A DNA stretch of 64,000 nucleotides from Paraburkholderia oxyphila NBRC 105797 (GCF_000685075.1 NZ_BAYD01000044.1:1-64000); one strand, 5' to 3'. Counted from the stretch's first letter, positions 1-9,888 are shown. Notes: generated by a model from the sequence alone, not told the origin. Program-made: numbers and translations.

Positions 1-777
1 CCGCTTTACTCGGGCGCGGCGCTCGTGAAGCTGCGCGACGGCACCTATCAGGCGGCCACGGTCATCGGGCTCGACGACACCACGCTGTACGGCTGGCCGA
101 AGATGAAGACCGGCCGCATCGAGGACATCTTTGCGGAAAACGGCTTCATCGCCGTGCAGGACGCGGAGTTCTACAAGCTCGGCAGCCCCGCGCCCGGCAC
201 CGACTTCGAGTTGAACGACCACCGCGCGGTGGTGGTCGGCATCGCCACGGTGGCGAGCGGCAGCCTGTTTGGCACCCCTACGCTTTACACGACGTACAGC
301 CGCGCCATCCAGTACGTCCCGTCGACCCGCTACACCACCTCGTACATTCTCGTCGAGCCGAAGTCGGCCGCCGACGTCGCGCACATCAAGGCCGAGGTCG
401 CGGCGCTCGGCTACATCGCCTACACGAAAGATGAGTTCATGCAGCACATCGCGGACTTCTACAAGTACGAGACGAGCCTCGGCACCAACATCCTCCTGAT
501 GACCGTGATCAGCTTCGTGGTCGGGCTGTCGATCTCCGGGCAGACCTTCTACACGTTCATTCTCGAGAACCTCGAAAAATTCGGCGCGCTCAAGGCCATC
601 GGCGCGAAGCGGCGCGAGCTGGTCGCGATGATCCTGTTCCAGGCGGCGCTCACGGCGCTCACCGGCTATGGCCTCGGCGTCGGCCTGTGCGCGGCGTCGA
701 TCAGCCTCGCGCGGCTGCGCATCCGCGATTACGCCGCCATGATCACGTTCGGCAATCTCGCGATCGCGTTTGCGATG
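1..777 (+). pseudogene. ABC transporter permease (FtsX/DevC-MacB type), partial, 3' end lost
   Basis: The reading frame is open from base 1. It encodes the periplasmic core and membrane part of an FtsX-family permease, with a hydrophobic helix (TVISFVVGLSISG) followed by the typical cytoplasmic loop LEKFGALKAIGAKRRELV and another helix. Such permeases work with an ATPase and a membrane-fusion protein in export. After about base 777 the homology stops in mid-helix. The frame then runs into low-complexity Arg-rich sequence to 1134, while a different frame continues as an outer-membrane efflux protein tail. The last permease helix is missing, so I read this as a deletion remnant. The true start lies outside the window. 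Confidence 0.75.
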
Positions 778-1001
778 GTGGGCAGACGCGCGCGCTGGCG
801 GCGGCACAAGAGGCGCTGCGGCTGCTGCGCGCCGACTATCGCGCGGGAACCGTGGATTACCTCCAGATCCTCGTTGCCGACGGCCAGTTGCACCAGGCGC
901 AGATTGCCTGGCTCGAAGCCGACGCCCAGCGCCTGCAGGACACCGTCGCGCTCTATGCGGCATTGGGCGGCGGCTGGGGCGAGGCGAACGTCACGCGCTG
1001 A
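778..1001 (+). pseudogene. C-terminal remnant of an outer-membrane efflux factor (TolC/NodT/OprM type)
   Basis: In the frame +2 relative to the permease, about 70 codons read LAAAQEALRLLRADYRAGTVDYLQILVADG and on to LYAALGGGWGEANVTR before TGA. The YRAGTVDYLQIL and LYAALGGGW segments are hallmarks of the C-terminal end of RND-type outer-membrane factors. No signal peptide, lipobox or first half is present. The fragment abuts the truncated permease directly, so one deletion probably removed the permease 3' end and most of this gene. Together they suggest a former tripartite exporter locus upstream. Confidence 0.75.
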
Positions 1002-1051
1002 GCGGCTGATGCCGCACAGGGCATGCGTTCGCCCCCGAGCCCGATTGTCTC

Positions 1052-1065
1052 TTGATGCAAATCAA
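1052..1065. promoter_or_regulatory. FNR/Dnr-type box upstream of usp
   Basis: TTGATGCAAATCAA matches the Crp-Fnr family (FNR/Anr/Dnr) consensus TTGAT-N4-ATCAA at all ten defined positions. It ends 80 bp before the usp ATG, a distance compatible with an activator site near -40 and a short leader. Confidence 0.7.
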
Positions 1066-1145
1066 CGGCGCGATGGAGCGCGATCCGATGATGGGTCAGG
1101 CAACGCAATGCGAGACGGGGGCGTCCCCCGGTGAGGAGAAAAAGC

Positions 1146-1595
1146 ATGTACGAGAGAATTCTGATGGCGTTCGACGGCAGCGAGACCTCGAAGCACGCGC
1201 TCGGCGAGGCGCTGCGCTTCGCGCATCTGGCGGGCGCGCAACTTTGCGTGGCGCACGTGATCGACGTCGTGGCGCCGCTGGGCATGGGGCTGACCTACGT
1301 TCCCGCGGATCTGATCGCCACGTATCGGGAAGAAGCCAAAAAGCTGCTCGAAAGGGCGCGCGCCGAAGCGAAGGCGGCAGGCGTGAGCTGCGAGACGGAA
1401 TTGCTGGAAGTGCAAGGCGTCACCGACAGCGTGGCCGACTGTCTGAACCGCTGCGCCACGCGCTTTGGTGCGCAGCTCGCCGTGCTCGGCACGCATGGCC
1501 GGCACGGCATCAAGCGTGCCTTCATCGGCAGCGTGGCGGAGGCGTTCGTGCGCGAGGCGCAGTGCCCAGTGCTGCTCGTGCGGGGTGACTCATGA
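1146..1595 (+). CDS. Universal stress protein, UspA family
   Basis: This 149-residue single-domain Usp protein begins MYERILMAFDGSETS, the usual first strand and nucleotide-contact loop. It ends with the ATP-binding signature GTHGRHGIKRAFIGSVAEAF followed by CPVLLVR. The G-x2-G-x9-G(S/T) motif suggests the ATP-binding subclass. An in-frame ATG five codons upstream is less likely, because a clear GAGGAG at 1133-1138 sits correctly for the ATG at 1146. The gene is monocistronic or first of a short unit with the phasin-like gene. The FNR box upstream fits the known role of Usp proteins in oxygen limitation. Confidence 0.9.
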   Translation: MYERILMAFDGSETSKHALGEALRFAHLAGAQLCVAHVIDVVAPLGMGLTYVPADLIATYREEAKKLLERARAEAKAAGVSCETELLEVQGVTDSVADCLNRCATRFGAQLAVLGTHGRHGIKRAFIGSVAEAFVREAQCPVLLVRGDS

Positions 1596-1685
1596 GCCCC
1601 TCGTCCCTGGACGAGGAACATCGCTCGACGAGTGATCCGTGCGCTGCGCCTCGCGAGACGGGACTCGATTGATCAGGAGATTGAA

Positions 1686-2060
1686 ATGAGAGACATCCCC
1701 CATGACGTGCCGGTTGCACCGCCTTCCATGCCGGCCGTGGGTGCGCGCATGATGCAGCTCGGCTTCGATCAGTTCGCGGCCGCGCAGGGCCTGCAGGCAA
1801 AGCGCGCCGAACGCGACCGCGCCGCGGCGCAACGCGCATGTGAGGCGTTTCAGCATGCATGCAGCAACGACGTGAAGTCCTTCGCGCAGACGTGGCAAAT
1901 ATTGATGCGCGAATACCTCGCGGCGAGCGTGGGCTTGTGGGAGCAAAGCCTGAGCGCGGCCGCGCGCAACCAGGCCGCCTATGGGGCGTTGCTTCGCGAC
2001 ATGGTCCTCGATGCCGAACAGGCCTGGACGCGCACGGGACTCACGCCGAAACAGGCGTAG
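1686..2060 (+). CDS. Phasin-like small protein
   Basis: This is a 124-residue, mostly helical, Ala/Gln-rich protein of phasin size. The segment GFDQFAAAQGLQAKRAERDR and the later helix around WEQSLSAAARNQAAYGALLR resemble granule-associated phasins (Phasin_2-type). An AGGAG at 1675-1679 supports the ATG at 1686 over the upstream candidate at 1632. Phasins coat polyhydroxyalkanoate granules. A PHA synthase lies 11.6 kb downstream and acs nearby, which supports the call, but the family assignment rests on composition and context rather than a strict motif. Confidence 0.55.
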   Translation: MRDIPHDVPVAPPSMPAVGARMMQLGFDQFAAAQGLQAKRAERDRAAAQRACEAFQHACSNDVKSFAQTWQILMREYLAASVGLWEQSLSAAARNQAAYGALLRDMVLDAEQAWTRTGLTPKQA

Positions 2061-2148
2061 CCGCGCCGAACCACGGCACCTCGCTCTCCAGGCAGTCTGT
2101 CCACAATTCCCATCCAAACGGGGTGTCGTCGAACAGCCGCTCTCTCAT
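2041..2148 (-). CDS. Possible 35-residue ORF of unknown function
   Basis: The minus strand encodes a short peptide starting MRERLFDDTPFGWELWTDC and ending FGAATPVSA. It is rich in Trp and acidic residues, unlike the Arg-rich shadow frames around it. It lies about 50 bp downstream of the unknown gene at 2198-2638 and overlaps the 3' end of the phasin-like gene tail to tail. It could be the last gene of the acs-satP transcript or the displaced end of the 2198-2638 gene after a frameshift. I do not recognise it. Confidence 0.3.
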   Translation of the reverse strand: MRERLFDDTPFGWELWTDCLESEVPWFGAATPVSA

Positions 2149-2197
2149 GGGCGCCGCGAGCTGCTGTGCGCAACGGCACGCGTACGGCGCATGCTTT

Positions 2198-2638
2198 TCA
2201 GCATGCCGTATCCGGCCGGCACGAGGGTTCCGGCAACTGTCCCCAGCCGACTGGCGCGTAGACGGCGCCACCCGCGAGTTCGACCAGCTCGGTAAAACGC
2301 TGGAGCGTCGCGCCCGCCATGATGTGCACGGTCGGCCCGCTGAAATAGCTATCGGTGCGCAGCCACGGTGCGCGCCGGTCGTTGATCTCCTGAACACTGA
2401 AGGGGTGCGCGTGCTCGCCCGTTTCCGGCGTGAGCAGCGCAGCGTCGAAGGCGACCTTGAGAATCTGGTCGGGTTCGCCGCCATAGGGCAGGCCTGCCAC
2501 GGAGGTATAAGGCGCGCGCTCCCAATGATCGCCCCATTGCTGATCGAGCGGCGCGCGTGTGAAGTACGCCCACGGTGTGCATACATAGCAAAGGCGATAG
2601 GTCTCCTGAACCGCAGTCAGATCAACGCGTGTAGTCAT
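2198..2638 (-). CDS. Hypothetical protein, last main gene of the acs-satP operon
   Basis: The 146-residue product starts MTTRVDLTAVQETYRLCYV and carries aromatic-rich stretches (TPWAYFTRAPLDQQWGDHWE). It has no signal peptide and no membrane segment. A strong AAGGAGGAAA precedes the ATG at 2638. Codon use resembles the neighbours and differs from the Arg-rich antisense frames, so it looks genuinely coding. It follows the small 36-residue ORF on the same strand and probably shares its transcript. I do not recognise the family. The C-terminus after VGWGQLPEP looks ragged, so a frameshift near 2215 is possible. Confidence 0.6.
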   Translation of the reverse strand: MTTRVDLTAVQETYRLCYVCTPWAYFTRAPLDQQWGDHWERAPYTSVAGLPYGGEPDQILKVAFDAALLTPETGEHAHPFSVQEINDRRAPWLRTDSYFSGPTVHIMAGATLQRFTELVELAGGAVYAPVGWGQLPEPSCRPDTAC

Positions 2639-2674
2639 TGCAGTTTCCTCCTTCGCCAGGCCGCCGTGCGCCGC

Positions 2675-2785
2675 TCAGGCCGCCGGCCTGCCGACGGTCT
2701 GCGCGAGGACGGGGACTTCGTCCTCGTTCAGGCGCAACGCGTCGGCGAGCAGCCGATGATGGATCCAGCCAGTCGCTTGTGTCAC
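2675..2785 (-). CDS. Small 36-residue ORF translationally coupled to satP
   Basis: A GTG start overlaps the satP stop (GTGA at 2785-2782). The frame gives 36 residues beginning VTQATGWIHHRLLADALRLN and ending VLAQTVGRPAA. It has balanced composition and the coupling geometry typical of co-translated genes. It then leaves 36 bp to the ATG of the next gene. No family is recognised. An alternative is that it is a chance extension, but the overlap and protein-like composition argue for a small gene. Confidence 0.45.
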   Translation of the reverse strand: MTQATGWIHHRLLADALRLNEDEVPVLAQTVGRPAA

Positions 2786-3378
2786 GCGGTGCGCGCGGCG
2801 GGGAGGTCCTCGGCGCCGGCGCTCGCGGGCGCGCCGGTTGGCAGGACGCGCCGCCCGTGCGTTTCGTTGATGATCTCCGCCGCCGAGAGATAGAAGGCGA
2901 CGAGGGCCGTGAGGAGTCCCGCATATCCGCCTGCGTGGTGCAGGGTCAGCGATCCGGTCCACTCGCTGAAGGCGAGCAGGAAAAAGGTGATCCACAGCAC
3001 CGCGAACAGCAGTTGCAGCGCGCGCGCCGCGCGCCACGTCGCGATCCACATATAGAACGTGAAGACGCCCCACAGCAGCAGATACCAGCCGACGAAAGCC
3101 GGCACGACGTGCTCGTGCAGGAACTGGAGATACAGCGCGAGCGACCACCAGAATGCGCCATAGGCGATGAACGCGGTGGCGCCGAACGTGTTGCCGCGCG
3201 GAATCTCGATGAGTCCCGCGATGGCCTGCGCGGTGCCGCCGAACGCGAGCGCGCAGGCGAGCACGAGGCCGAGCGAATCGCCGCCGAACCAGCCGGCGTT
3301 GATCATGCTGAGGAGCCACGTCGTGAGGGCGAATCCGGCGAGGCCGAGCGACGCGGGGTTGGGGGCAGTGGGCTTCAT
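2782..3378 (-). CDS. satP: Acetate/succinate transporter, GPR1/FUN34/YaaH (SatP) family
   Basis: The 198-residue product has six predicted membrane helices. It carries the diagnostic N-terminal motif NPASLGLAGFALTTWLLS (family signature NPAPLGL) and the FGGTAQAIAGLIEIPRGNTFGA segment found in acetate channels. The family moves acetate or succinate with protons across the inner membrane. It sits 33 bp downstream of acs on the same strand, so uptake and activation of acetate are probably co-expressed. The length matches E. coli SatP (188 aa) with a short extra tail. Confidence 0.92.
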   Translation of the reverse strand: MKPTAPNPASLGLAGFALTTWLLSMINAGWFGGDSLGLVLACALAFGGTAQAIAGLIEIPRGNTFGATAFIAYGAFWWSLALYLQFLHEHVVPAFVGWYLLLWGVFTFYMWIATWRAARALQLLFAVLWITFFLLAFSEWTGSLTLHHAGGYAGLLTALVAFYLSAAEIINETHGRRVLPTGAPASAGAEDLPAARTA

Positions 3379-3411
3379 GTGGCTGTCTCCTGGATGATGG
3401 CTTGCGGGGGC

Positions 3412-5388
3412 TTAAGCGGCCTTGCTGAACTGCACGATGACGCCCGGGTTCTCGACGGTCGAGGTGTCCTGTTCGAGCGCCTCGCCCTTCGCGACCGAGC
3501 GCAGCAGGCGGCGCACGATCTTGCCGGAGCGTGTCTTGGGCATGGCGTCGCCGAAGCGGATCTCGCGCGGCTTGGCAATCGGCCCGATCTCGCGGCCGAT
3601 CCACGTGCGCAGCTCGTCGGCGACGCGCTGCGCCTCGCCGTCGCGAGGGCGCGGCCCCTTGAGCACCACGAAGGCCACGATGGCCTCGCCCGTGGTCGCG
3701 TCGGGGCGGCCCACCACGGCGGCTTCGGCCACCTGCGGGTGGGCGGCGAGCGCGGACTCGATCTCGGCGGTGCCCATGCGGTGGCCGGAGACGTTGAGCA
3801 CGTCGTCCACGCGTCCTGTGATCGTGAAATAGCCGGTCTCGGCGTCGCGGATCGCGCCGTCGCCGGCGAGATAGAGCTTGCCGCCGAGCTCCTGCGGAAA
3901 GTAGCCGGCGCGATAGCGCGCGGGATTGCCCCAGACCGTGCGCAGCATCGACGGCCAGGGCCGCTTGATGACGAGCAGGCCGCCATTGCCGTTGGGCACG
4001 TCGCGGCCCGCCTCGTCGACGATCGCCGCCTCGATGCCGGGCAGCGGCAGCGTGCAGGAGCCCGGCACGAGCGGCGTGACGCCCGGCAGCGGCGTGATCA
4101 TGTGGCCGCCGGTCTCGGTTTGCCAGAAGGTGTCGAGCACGGGGCAGCGGCCGCCCCCCACCTGCGCGGCGAACCAGCGCCACGCATCGGGGTTGATGGG
4201 CTCGCCCACGGTGCCGAGCAGGCGCAGCGAGCTCAGGTCGTAGCGCGCCGGGTGCACGTCGGGATCGGCCTGGGCGGCCTTGATGAGCGAGCGGATGGCC
4301 GTGGGCGCCGTGTAGAAGATCGACACCTTGTGGCGCTCGATCATCTGCCAGAAGCGGCCCGCGTCCGGCCAGGTGGGCACGCCCTCGAAGATCACCTGGG
4401 TCGCGCCGGCCGCGGTCGGGCCGTAGCAGATATAGCTGTGGCCCGTGATCCAGCCGATGTCGGCGGTGCACCAGAACACATCGGAGGCGCGAATGTCGAA
4501 GGTCCACTTCATCGTCAGCGCGGCCCACAGCAGATAGCCGCCCGTGCTGTGCTGCACGCCCTTGGGCGTGCCCGTCGAGCCGGAGGTGTAGAGGATGAAG
4601 AGCGGATGCTCGGCGTCGACCCATTCGGGCTCGCAGGTGGCGGGCTGCGCGGCTTCGAGCTCGTGCAGCCAGACGTCGCGCTGCGCATGCCACGGGACCG
4701 CGCCGCCCGTGCGCCGGTAGACGATCACCGTATGCACGCTCTCGCCGCCGCCCATCGCGAGCGCTTCGTCGGCGATGGTCTTGAGCGGCAGATGACGGCC
4801 GCCGCGCACCTGCTCGTCGGCCGTGATGAGCACGCACGCGCCCACGTCGGCCATGCGCTCGTGCAGCGACTTCGCGGAAAACCCGCCGAACACGACCGAA
4901 TGCGGCGCGCCGATGCGCGCGCAGGCCTGCATCGCCACCACGCCCTCGATCGACATGGGCAGGTAGATCATCACGCGGTCGCCGCGCCGCACGCCGCGTG
5001 CGCGCAGGGCGTTCGCGACGCGGCAGACGCGGGTGTGCAGCTCGGCATAGGTGAGCGTCGTGACTTCACCGCCGTCGGCTTCGAAGACGATCGCGATGCG
5101 GTTTGCGCCGCCGTTGGCGAGGTGCCGGTCGAGGCAGTTGTACGAGGCGTTGAGCATGCCGTCGTCGAACCACTTGAAGAACGGCGCGTTCGAGGTGTCG
5201 AGCGTGCGCGTGAACGGTTGCTTCCAGTCGAGGTGCTCGCGCGCAAGACGGGCCCAGAACGCTTCGGGGTCGCGCTGCGCCTCGTCGACGAGCGCGCGAT
5301 AGGCGGCCATGCCATCGATGGCGGCGCCCTTGATCAACGGGATCGGGGACAGGGCGGGGCCGCTGGCAGTCAGTTCAGGTGTGGACAT
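3412..5388 (-). CDS. acs: Acetyl-CoA synthetase (AMP-forming)
   Basis: The 658-residue ligase converts acetate, ATP and CoA to acetyl-CoA. It has the family N-terminus with [20 protein letters not shown], the phosphate-binding loop [12 protein letters not shown], the Trp-containing acetate pocket region ([11 protein letters not shown]) and the C-terminal acetylation-site motif [20 protein letters not shown] six bases before the ATG at 5388 selects this start over an upstream in-frame ATG. It is first of the minus-strand acs-satP unit, divergent from the N-ATPase operon. An FNR-type box (5511-5524) lies 122 bp upstream. Propionyl-CoA synthetase is less likely from the N-terminal motif. Confidence 0.93.
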   Translation of the reverse strand: MSTPELTASGPALSPIPLIKGAAIDGMAAYRALVDEAQRDPEAFWARLAREHLDWKQPFTRTLDTSNAPFFKWFDDGMLNASYNCLDRHLANGGANRIAIVFEADGGEVTTLTYAELHTRVCRVANALRARGVRRGDRVMIYLPMSIEGVVAMQACARIGAPHSVVFGGFSAKSLHERMADVGACVLITADEQVRGGRHLPLKTIADEALAMGGGESVHTVIVYRRTGGAVPWHAQRDVWLHELEAAQPATCEPEWVDAEHPLFILYTSGSTGTPKGVQHSTGGYLLWAALTMKWTFDIRASDVFWCTADIGWITGHSYICYGPTAAGATQVIFEGVPTWPDAGRFWQMIERHKVSIFYTAPTAIRSLIKAAQADPDVHPARYDLSSLRLLGTVGEPINPDAWRWFAAQVGGGRCPVLDTFWQTETGGHMITPLPGVTPLVPGSCTLPLPGIEAAIVDEAGRDVPNGNGGLLVIKRPWPSMLRTVWGNPARYRAGYFPQELGGKLYLAGDGAIRDAETGYFTITGRVDDVLNVSGHRMGTAEIESALAAHPQVAEAAVVGRPDATTGEAIVAFVVLKGPRPRDGEAQRVADELRTWIGREIGPIAKPREIRFGDAMPKTRSGKIVRRLLRSVAKGEALEQDTSTVENPGVIVQFSKAA

Positions 5389-5510
5389 GGTCTCCTCGCA
5401 TGGGTGATTCGGTGGCGGCATCAATGCATCTCTCGCGACGCCAGGACTTGCCTCCAGCGTCGGGGCTTGGATGTGCCGCTTCAGTCTCGACGCCGCCTCG
5501 TGGGGCGCGA

Positions 5511-5524
5511 TTGACTCAGATCAA
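5511..5524. promoter_or_regulatory. FNR/Dnr-type box between acs and atpD
   Basis: TTGACTCAGATCAA matches TTGAY-N4-RTCAA. It sits nearly midway between the divergent acs (122 bp away) and atpD (131 bp away), so it could serve either unit. Confidence 0.65.
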
Positions 5525-5579
5525 TCAGGGTTATGCGCAACGCCAATGCGGCCCAATTCAGGGACCGGTGCGCAGCGAA

Positions 5580-7128
<1,549 letters not shown>

Positions 7129-7138
7129 GAGAGCACAC

Positions 7139-7597
7139 ATGGGCGGCACGCTGCTCGAACTGACGATTGCCACGCCGCTCGACATGGTGGTGAACCACGC
7201 CGCGGCGCGCTCGCTGCGCGCCGAGGACGCAAGCGGCTCATTCGGCGTCCGGCCCGGCCATGCCGATTTCATCACGATGCTCGCGCCCTCGGTGGTGCGC
7301 TGGGTCGGGCCGGACGGCGCGCGGCGCTTTTGCGCCGTGGACGGGGGCGTCATGACCGTAACGGGTGGCTGCGTGGTGGCCGTTGCGTGCCGCGAGGCGA
7401 TTGCCGGCGACGAGCTCGAATGGCTGGAGCGCGAAGTCGCGCGCGTGCGCGCGGCCCAGCTCGACGCCGAGCGGCGCGTGCGTGTGGAGAGCGTGCGCCT
7501 GCATGCGCAAGCGGTGCGGCAGATGCTGCGCTATCTGCGCGGGCCGGTCGTGCCGGACGGGCAGGACATTGCGGCGGCGCAGGAGCGCGGGCAATGA
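7139..7597 (+). CDS. atpC: N-type F-ATPase subunit epsilon
   Basis: This is a 152-residue epsilon subunit. The N-terminal beta-sandwich (MGGTLLELTIATPLDMVV, FGVRPGHADFITMLAPSVV) is followed by a helical hairpin, here a long charged helix from about residue 85. The GxRPGHADF loop is characteristic. It starts 10 bp after atpD behind AGGAGAG and overlaps atpQ by four bases (ATGA). The helical C-terminus is the part that can regulate ATP hydrolysis in other F-ATPases. Confidence 0.88.
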   Translation: MGGTLLELTIATPLDMVVNHAAARSLRAEDASGSFGVRPGHADFITMLAPSVVRWVGPDGARRFCAVDGGVMTVTGGCVVAVACREAIAGDELEWLEREVARVRAAQLDAERRVRVESVRLHAQAVRQMLRYLRGPVVPDGQDIAAAQERGQ

Positions 7598-7899
7598 GCG
7601 ATCCCTCGCGCGAGCCCGATCACATGGCACGCGCCGCGCGCGATGCCGCCGGACGCGAGGCGCGCGGCCGCGCCCAGCCCGAGCCCTCGCTCGGCAGCCG
7701 GCTCGGGCAGATCGGCATTCTCGGCTGGACCATCGTCCTGCCCACGCTCGCGGGACTGGCGATCGGCCGCATGCTCGACCGGCTGTTCGGCACGCGCGTG
7801 TTTTTCTCGGCGCCGCTGCTCATGCTCGGCGCGGCGGCGGGCCTCTGGTTCGCATGGAAGTGGATGCATCGACAAGAACGGAGTCATCAGGATGACTGA
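7594..7899 (+). CDS. atpQ: N-ATPase accessory membrane protein AtpQ
   Basis: The 101-residue protein has a charged N-terminal tail, then two membrane helices (LGWTIVLPTLAGLAIGRMLD and FFSAPLLMLGAAAGLWFAWK) with a Gly-rich turn. This matches the AtpI/AtpZ-related protein always encoded between atpC and atpR in N-ATPase operons. Its role is presumed to be rotor-ring assembly or divalent-cation handling. It overlaps atpC (ATGA) and atpR (8 bp), pointing to tight translational coupling. Confidence 0.85.
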   Translation: MSDPSREPDHMARAARDAAGREARGRAQPEPSLGSRLGQIGILGWTIVLPTLAGLAIGRMLDRLFGTRVFFSAPLLMLGAAAGLWFAWKWMHRQERSHQDD

Positions 7900-8191
7900 G
7901 CATTGGGCGATCTGGGCCTCTATGGCGGGCCTTGCAGCCGGCGTCGGGACCGGCGCCGCGCATTTCGCGGCGCTGTGCTGGAATGCGCGGCTCTTCGCGT
8001 CGGGACGCGTCGGCTTCGCGCTCGGCGCGCAGGCCGTGCGCTGCGTGCTGACCGCGCTGCTGCTGTTCGCGCTCGTGCGCGCGGGCGCCGCGGCCGTGCT
8101 GGCGGGCATGGCTGGTCTGCTGCTCGCGCGCCATGGCGCGCTGCGTCTCGTCACGTCTCGCGGCGGCGACGCCGCACCGGTGCAGCGATGA
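7892..8191 (+). CDS. atpR: N-ATPase accessory membrane protein AtpR
   Basis: This is a 99-residue polytopic protein with about three helices. Its early part (GLAAGVGTGAAHFAALCWNARLF) fits the N-ATPase-specific AtpR family. AtpR is proposed to interact with the c-ring carboxylates through a conserved Arg; Arg residues occur in predicted membrane-edge positions here. Its position between atpQ and atpB, with overlaps on both sides, is exactly as in other N-ATPase operons. Confidence 0.82.
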   Translation: MTEHWAIWASMAGLAAGVGTGAAHFAALCWNARLFASGRVGFALGAQAVRCVLTALLLFALVRAGAAAVLAGMAGLLLARHGALRLVTSRGGDAAPVQR

Positions 8192-8886
8192 AAGCCTCGC
8201 CGCTCGCCACTGTGCCGCTCTGGCACCTCGGCGCGCTCTCGGTCACCGAGCCCGTCGTGGTGACGTGGGCCATCATGGCCTGCCTCGCCGCCGCCGCTGT
8301 GCTGCTGACGCGGCGCCTCGCGCTCGCGCCGTCGAAGACCCAGGCCGCGCTGGAGCTTTTCGTCACCACGCTCGACGCCCAGATCCGCGACACCATCGAA
8401 GCCGATCCCGCGCCCTACCGTGCGCTGATCGGCACGCTCTTCGTGTTCGTGCTCGTGGCGAACGCGTCGTCGCTGCTGCCGGGCGTAGAGCCGCCGACCG
8501 CGCATCTCGAGACCGACGCGGCGCTCGCGCTGATCGTGCTCGCCGCGACCGTTTTTCATGGCCTGCGCACGCGCGGGCTGCGCGGCTACCTCGCGACCTT
8601 CGCCGAGCCGACCTGGGTGATGATCCCGCTGAACGTCGTCGAGCAGCTCACGCGCACGTTCTCGCTCGTCGTGCGTCTGTTCGGCAACGTGATGAGCGGC
8701 GTGTTCGTGGTGGGCATCGTGCTCTCGCTCGCGGGCCTGCTCGTGCCGATACCGCTGATGGCGCTCGATCTGCTCACGGGCGCCGTGCAGGCCTACATTT
8801 TCGCGGTGCTGGCGATGGTGTTCGTCGGCGCCGCAGCGGGCGGCGCGCAGGCCGGCGCCGGCCATCATGCTCAGGGAGCGCCATGA
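8188..8886 (+). CDS. atpB: N-type F-ATPase subunit a
   Basis: The 232-residue ion-channel subunit has five or so membrane helices. The essential stator Arg lies in SLVVRLFGNVMSGV, equivalent to the family motif LRLFGN. The C-terminal helix contains LDLLTGAVQAYIFAVLAMVF with the conserved Gln. It is slightly shorter than housekeeping AtpB, as expected for N-type enzymes. It has four-base overlaps with atpR and atpE. Confidence 0.92.
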   Translation: MKASPLATVPLWHLGALSVTEPVVVTWAIMACLAAAAVLLTRRLALAPSKTQAALELFVTTLDAQIRDTIEADPAPYRALIGTLFVFVLVANASSLLPGVEPPTAHLETDAALALIVLAATVFHGLRTRGLRGYLATFAEPTWVMIPLNVVEQLTRTFSLVVRLFGNVMSGVFVVGIVLSLAGLLVPIPLMALDLLTGAVQAYIFAVLAMVFVGAAAGGAQAGAGHHAQGAP

Positions 8887-9128
8887 ACCTCATTGAAATC
8901 GTCAGCATTGCCGCCGCCGCGCTCGCCGTCTCGTTCGGCGCCATCGGACCGGCGCTTGCCGAAGGCCGCGCCGTTGCCGCCGCGATGGACGCCATCGCGC
9001 GCCAGCCCGACTCCTCGGGCACCATCTCGCGCACGCTGTTCGTCGGCCTCGCAATGATCGAGACGATGGCGATCTACTGCCTCGTGATCGCGCTCCTGCT
9101 GCTGTTCGCCAATCCGTTCGTCAAGTAA
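8883..9128 (+). CDS. atpE: N-type F-ATPase subunit c (rotor ring)
   Basis: The 81-residue hairpin protein has its two helices joined by the loop ARQPDSSG. The ion-binding Glu60 lies in helix 2 (LAMIETMAIYCLV). A second carboxylate, Glu27, lies in helix 1 (GPALAEGRAV) where Na+ rings such as Ilyobacter have Gln. Thr61 and Tyr65 are retained, but Met62 replaces the Thr of the Na+ site. A two-carboxylate site has been reported for a Burkholderia pseudomallei N-type ring and linked to H+ coupling (from memory). Na+ coupling should therefore not be assumed. Confidence 0.92.
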   Translation: MNLIEIVSIAAAALAVSFGAIGPALAEGRAVAAAMDAIARQPDSSGTISRTLFVGLAMIETMAIYCLVIALLLLFANPFVK

Positions 9129-9138
9129 GGCACCGGCC

Positions 9139-9888
9139 ATGCATATCGACTGGTCGACGCTCGCCCTGCAGACCGTCAACGCGCTCGTGCTGGTCTGGCT
9201 GCTCGCGCGCTTCCTGTTCCGGCCCGTGGCGGAGATCGTCGCGGCGCGCCAGAAGGCCGCGCAGTCGTTGCTCGCGGATGCCGAGGCGAGCCGCCGCGCG
9301 GCGCAGGCGGAGCAGAGCGCCGCGCACGACGAAACGGCGCGGCTCGTGGCTTCGCGAGAGGCGACGTTGCAGGCCGCCCAGGCCGACGCCGACGCGCACA
9401 AGGCCGCGCTGCTCGCCTCGGCACGGGCCGAAGCCGCGCAACTGCGCGCGGATGCCCATGGCGAGATCGAACGCGCGCGTGCCGCGCAGGCCCACGCCAT
9501 CGAGGAGGACGCCGTGCGGCTTGCCATCGAGGTCGCGGGGCGGCTGCTCGAGCGCATGCCGCCCGAGGCGCGCGTGGAGGGCTTTATCGGCGGCGCGGCT
9601 GAGGCGCTGGCGGCGCTGCCGCCCGAGACGCGCGCGGCATTCGCTGCACAGGGCGCGCCGCTCGCGCTCGCCGCGCCACGCGCGCTATCGACCGCCGAGC
9701 AGCGCGCCTGCGAGGCGGCGTTCGGCGCGGCGCTCGGCAGGACCGTCACGCTGCAGGTGCGCGTCGATCCCGCGCTGATCGCGGGGCTCGAACTCACGAG
9801 CGCGCACGCGGCGGTGCGCAATCATCTGCGTCACGATCTCGACGCCATCCGCGCAACGTTGCTGGAGCAGAACGGTGAGCGCCGCTGA
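9139..9888 (+). CDS. atpF: N-type F-ATPase subunit b with delta-like C-terminus
   Basis: The 249-residue protein starts with one membrane helix ([20 protein letters not shown]) and [12 protein letters not shown] typical of subunit b. A long Ala/Glu/Arg coiled coil follows to about residue 165. The last ~80 residues ([20 protein letters not shown], then [15 protein letters not shown]) resemble the C-terminal domain of subunit delta. No separate atpH exists in the operon, so this fusion must bind the alpha crown. Its stop lies inside atpA by 14 bp. Confidence 0.9.
   Translation: MHIDWSTLALQTVNALVLVWLLARFLFRPVAEIVAARQKAAQSLLADAEASRRAAQAEQSAAHDETARLVASREATLQAAQADADAHKAALLASARAEAAQLRADAHGEIERARAAQAHAIEEDAVRLAIEVAGRLLERMPPEARVEGFIGGAAEALAALPPETRAAFAAQGAPLALAAPRALSTAEQRACEAAFGAALGRTVTLQVRVDPALIAGLELTSAHAAVRNHLRHDLDAIRATLLEQNGERR

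Noticed and set aside
1668-1683. TTGATCAGGAGATTGA as a possible FNR box before the phasin-like gene
   Set aside because: Only the first half-site fits, and the AGGAG inside it is the ribosome site.
2638-5514. A 958-codon plus-strand open frame opposite satP and acs
   Set aside because: It is Arg/Ala/Gly-rich with no family motifs and mirrors the acs codon pattern. It is a GC-driven antisense shadow.
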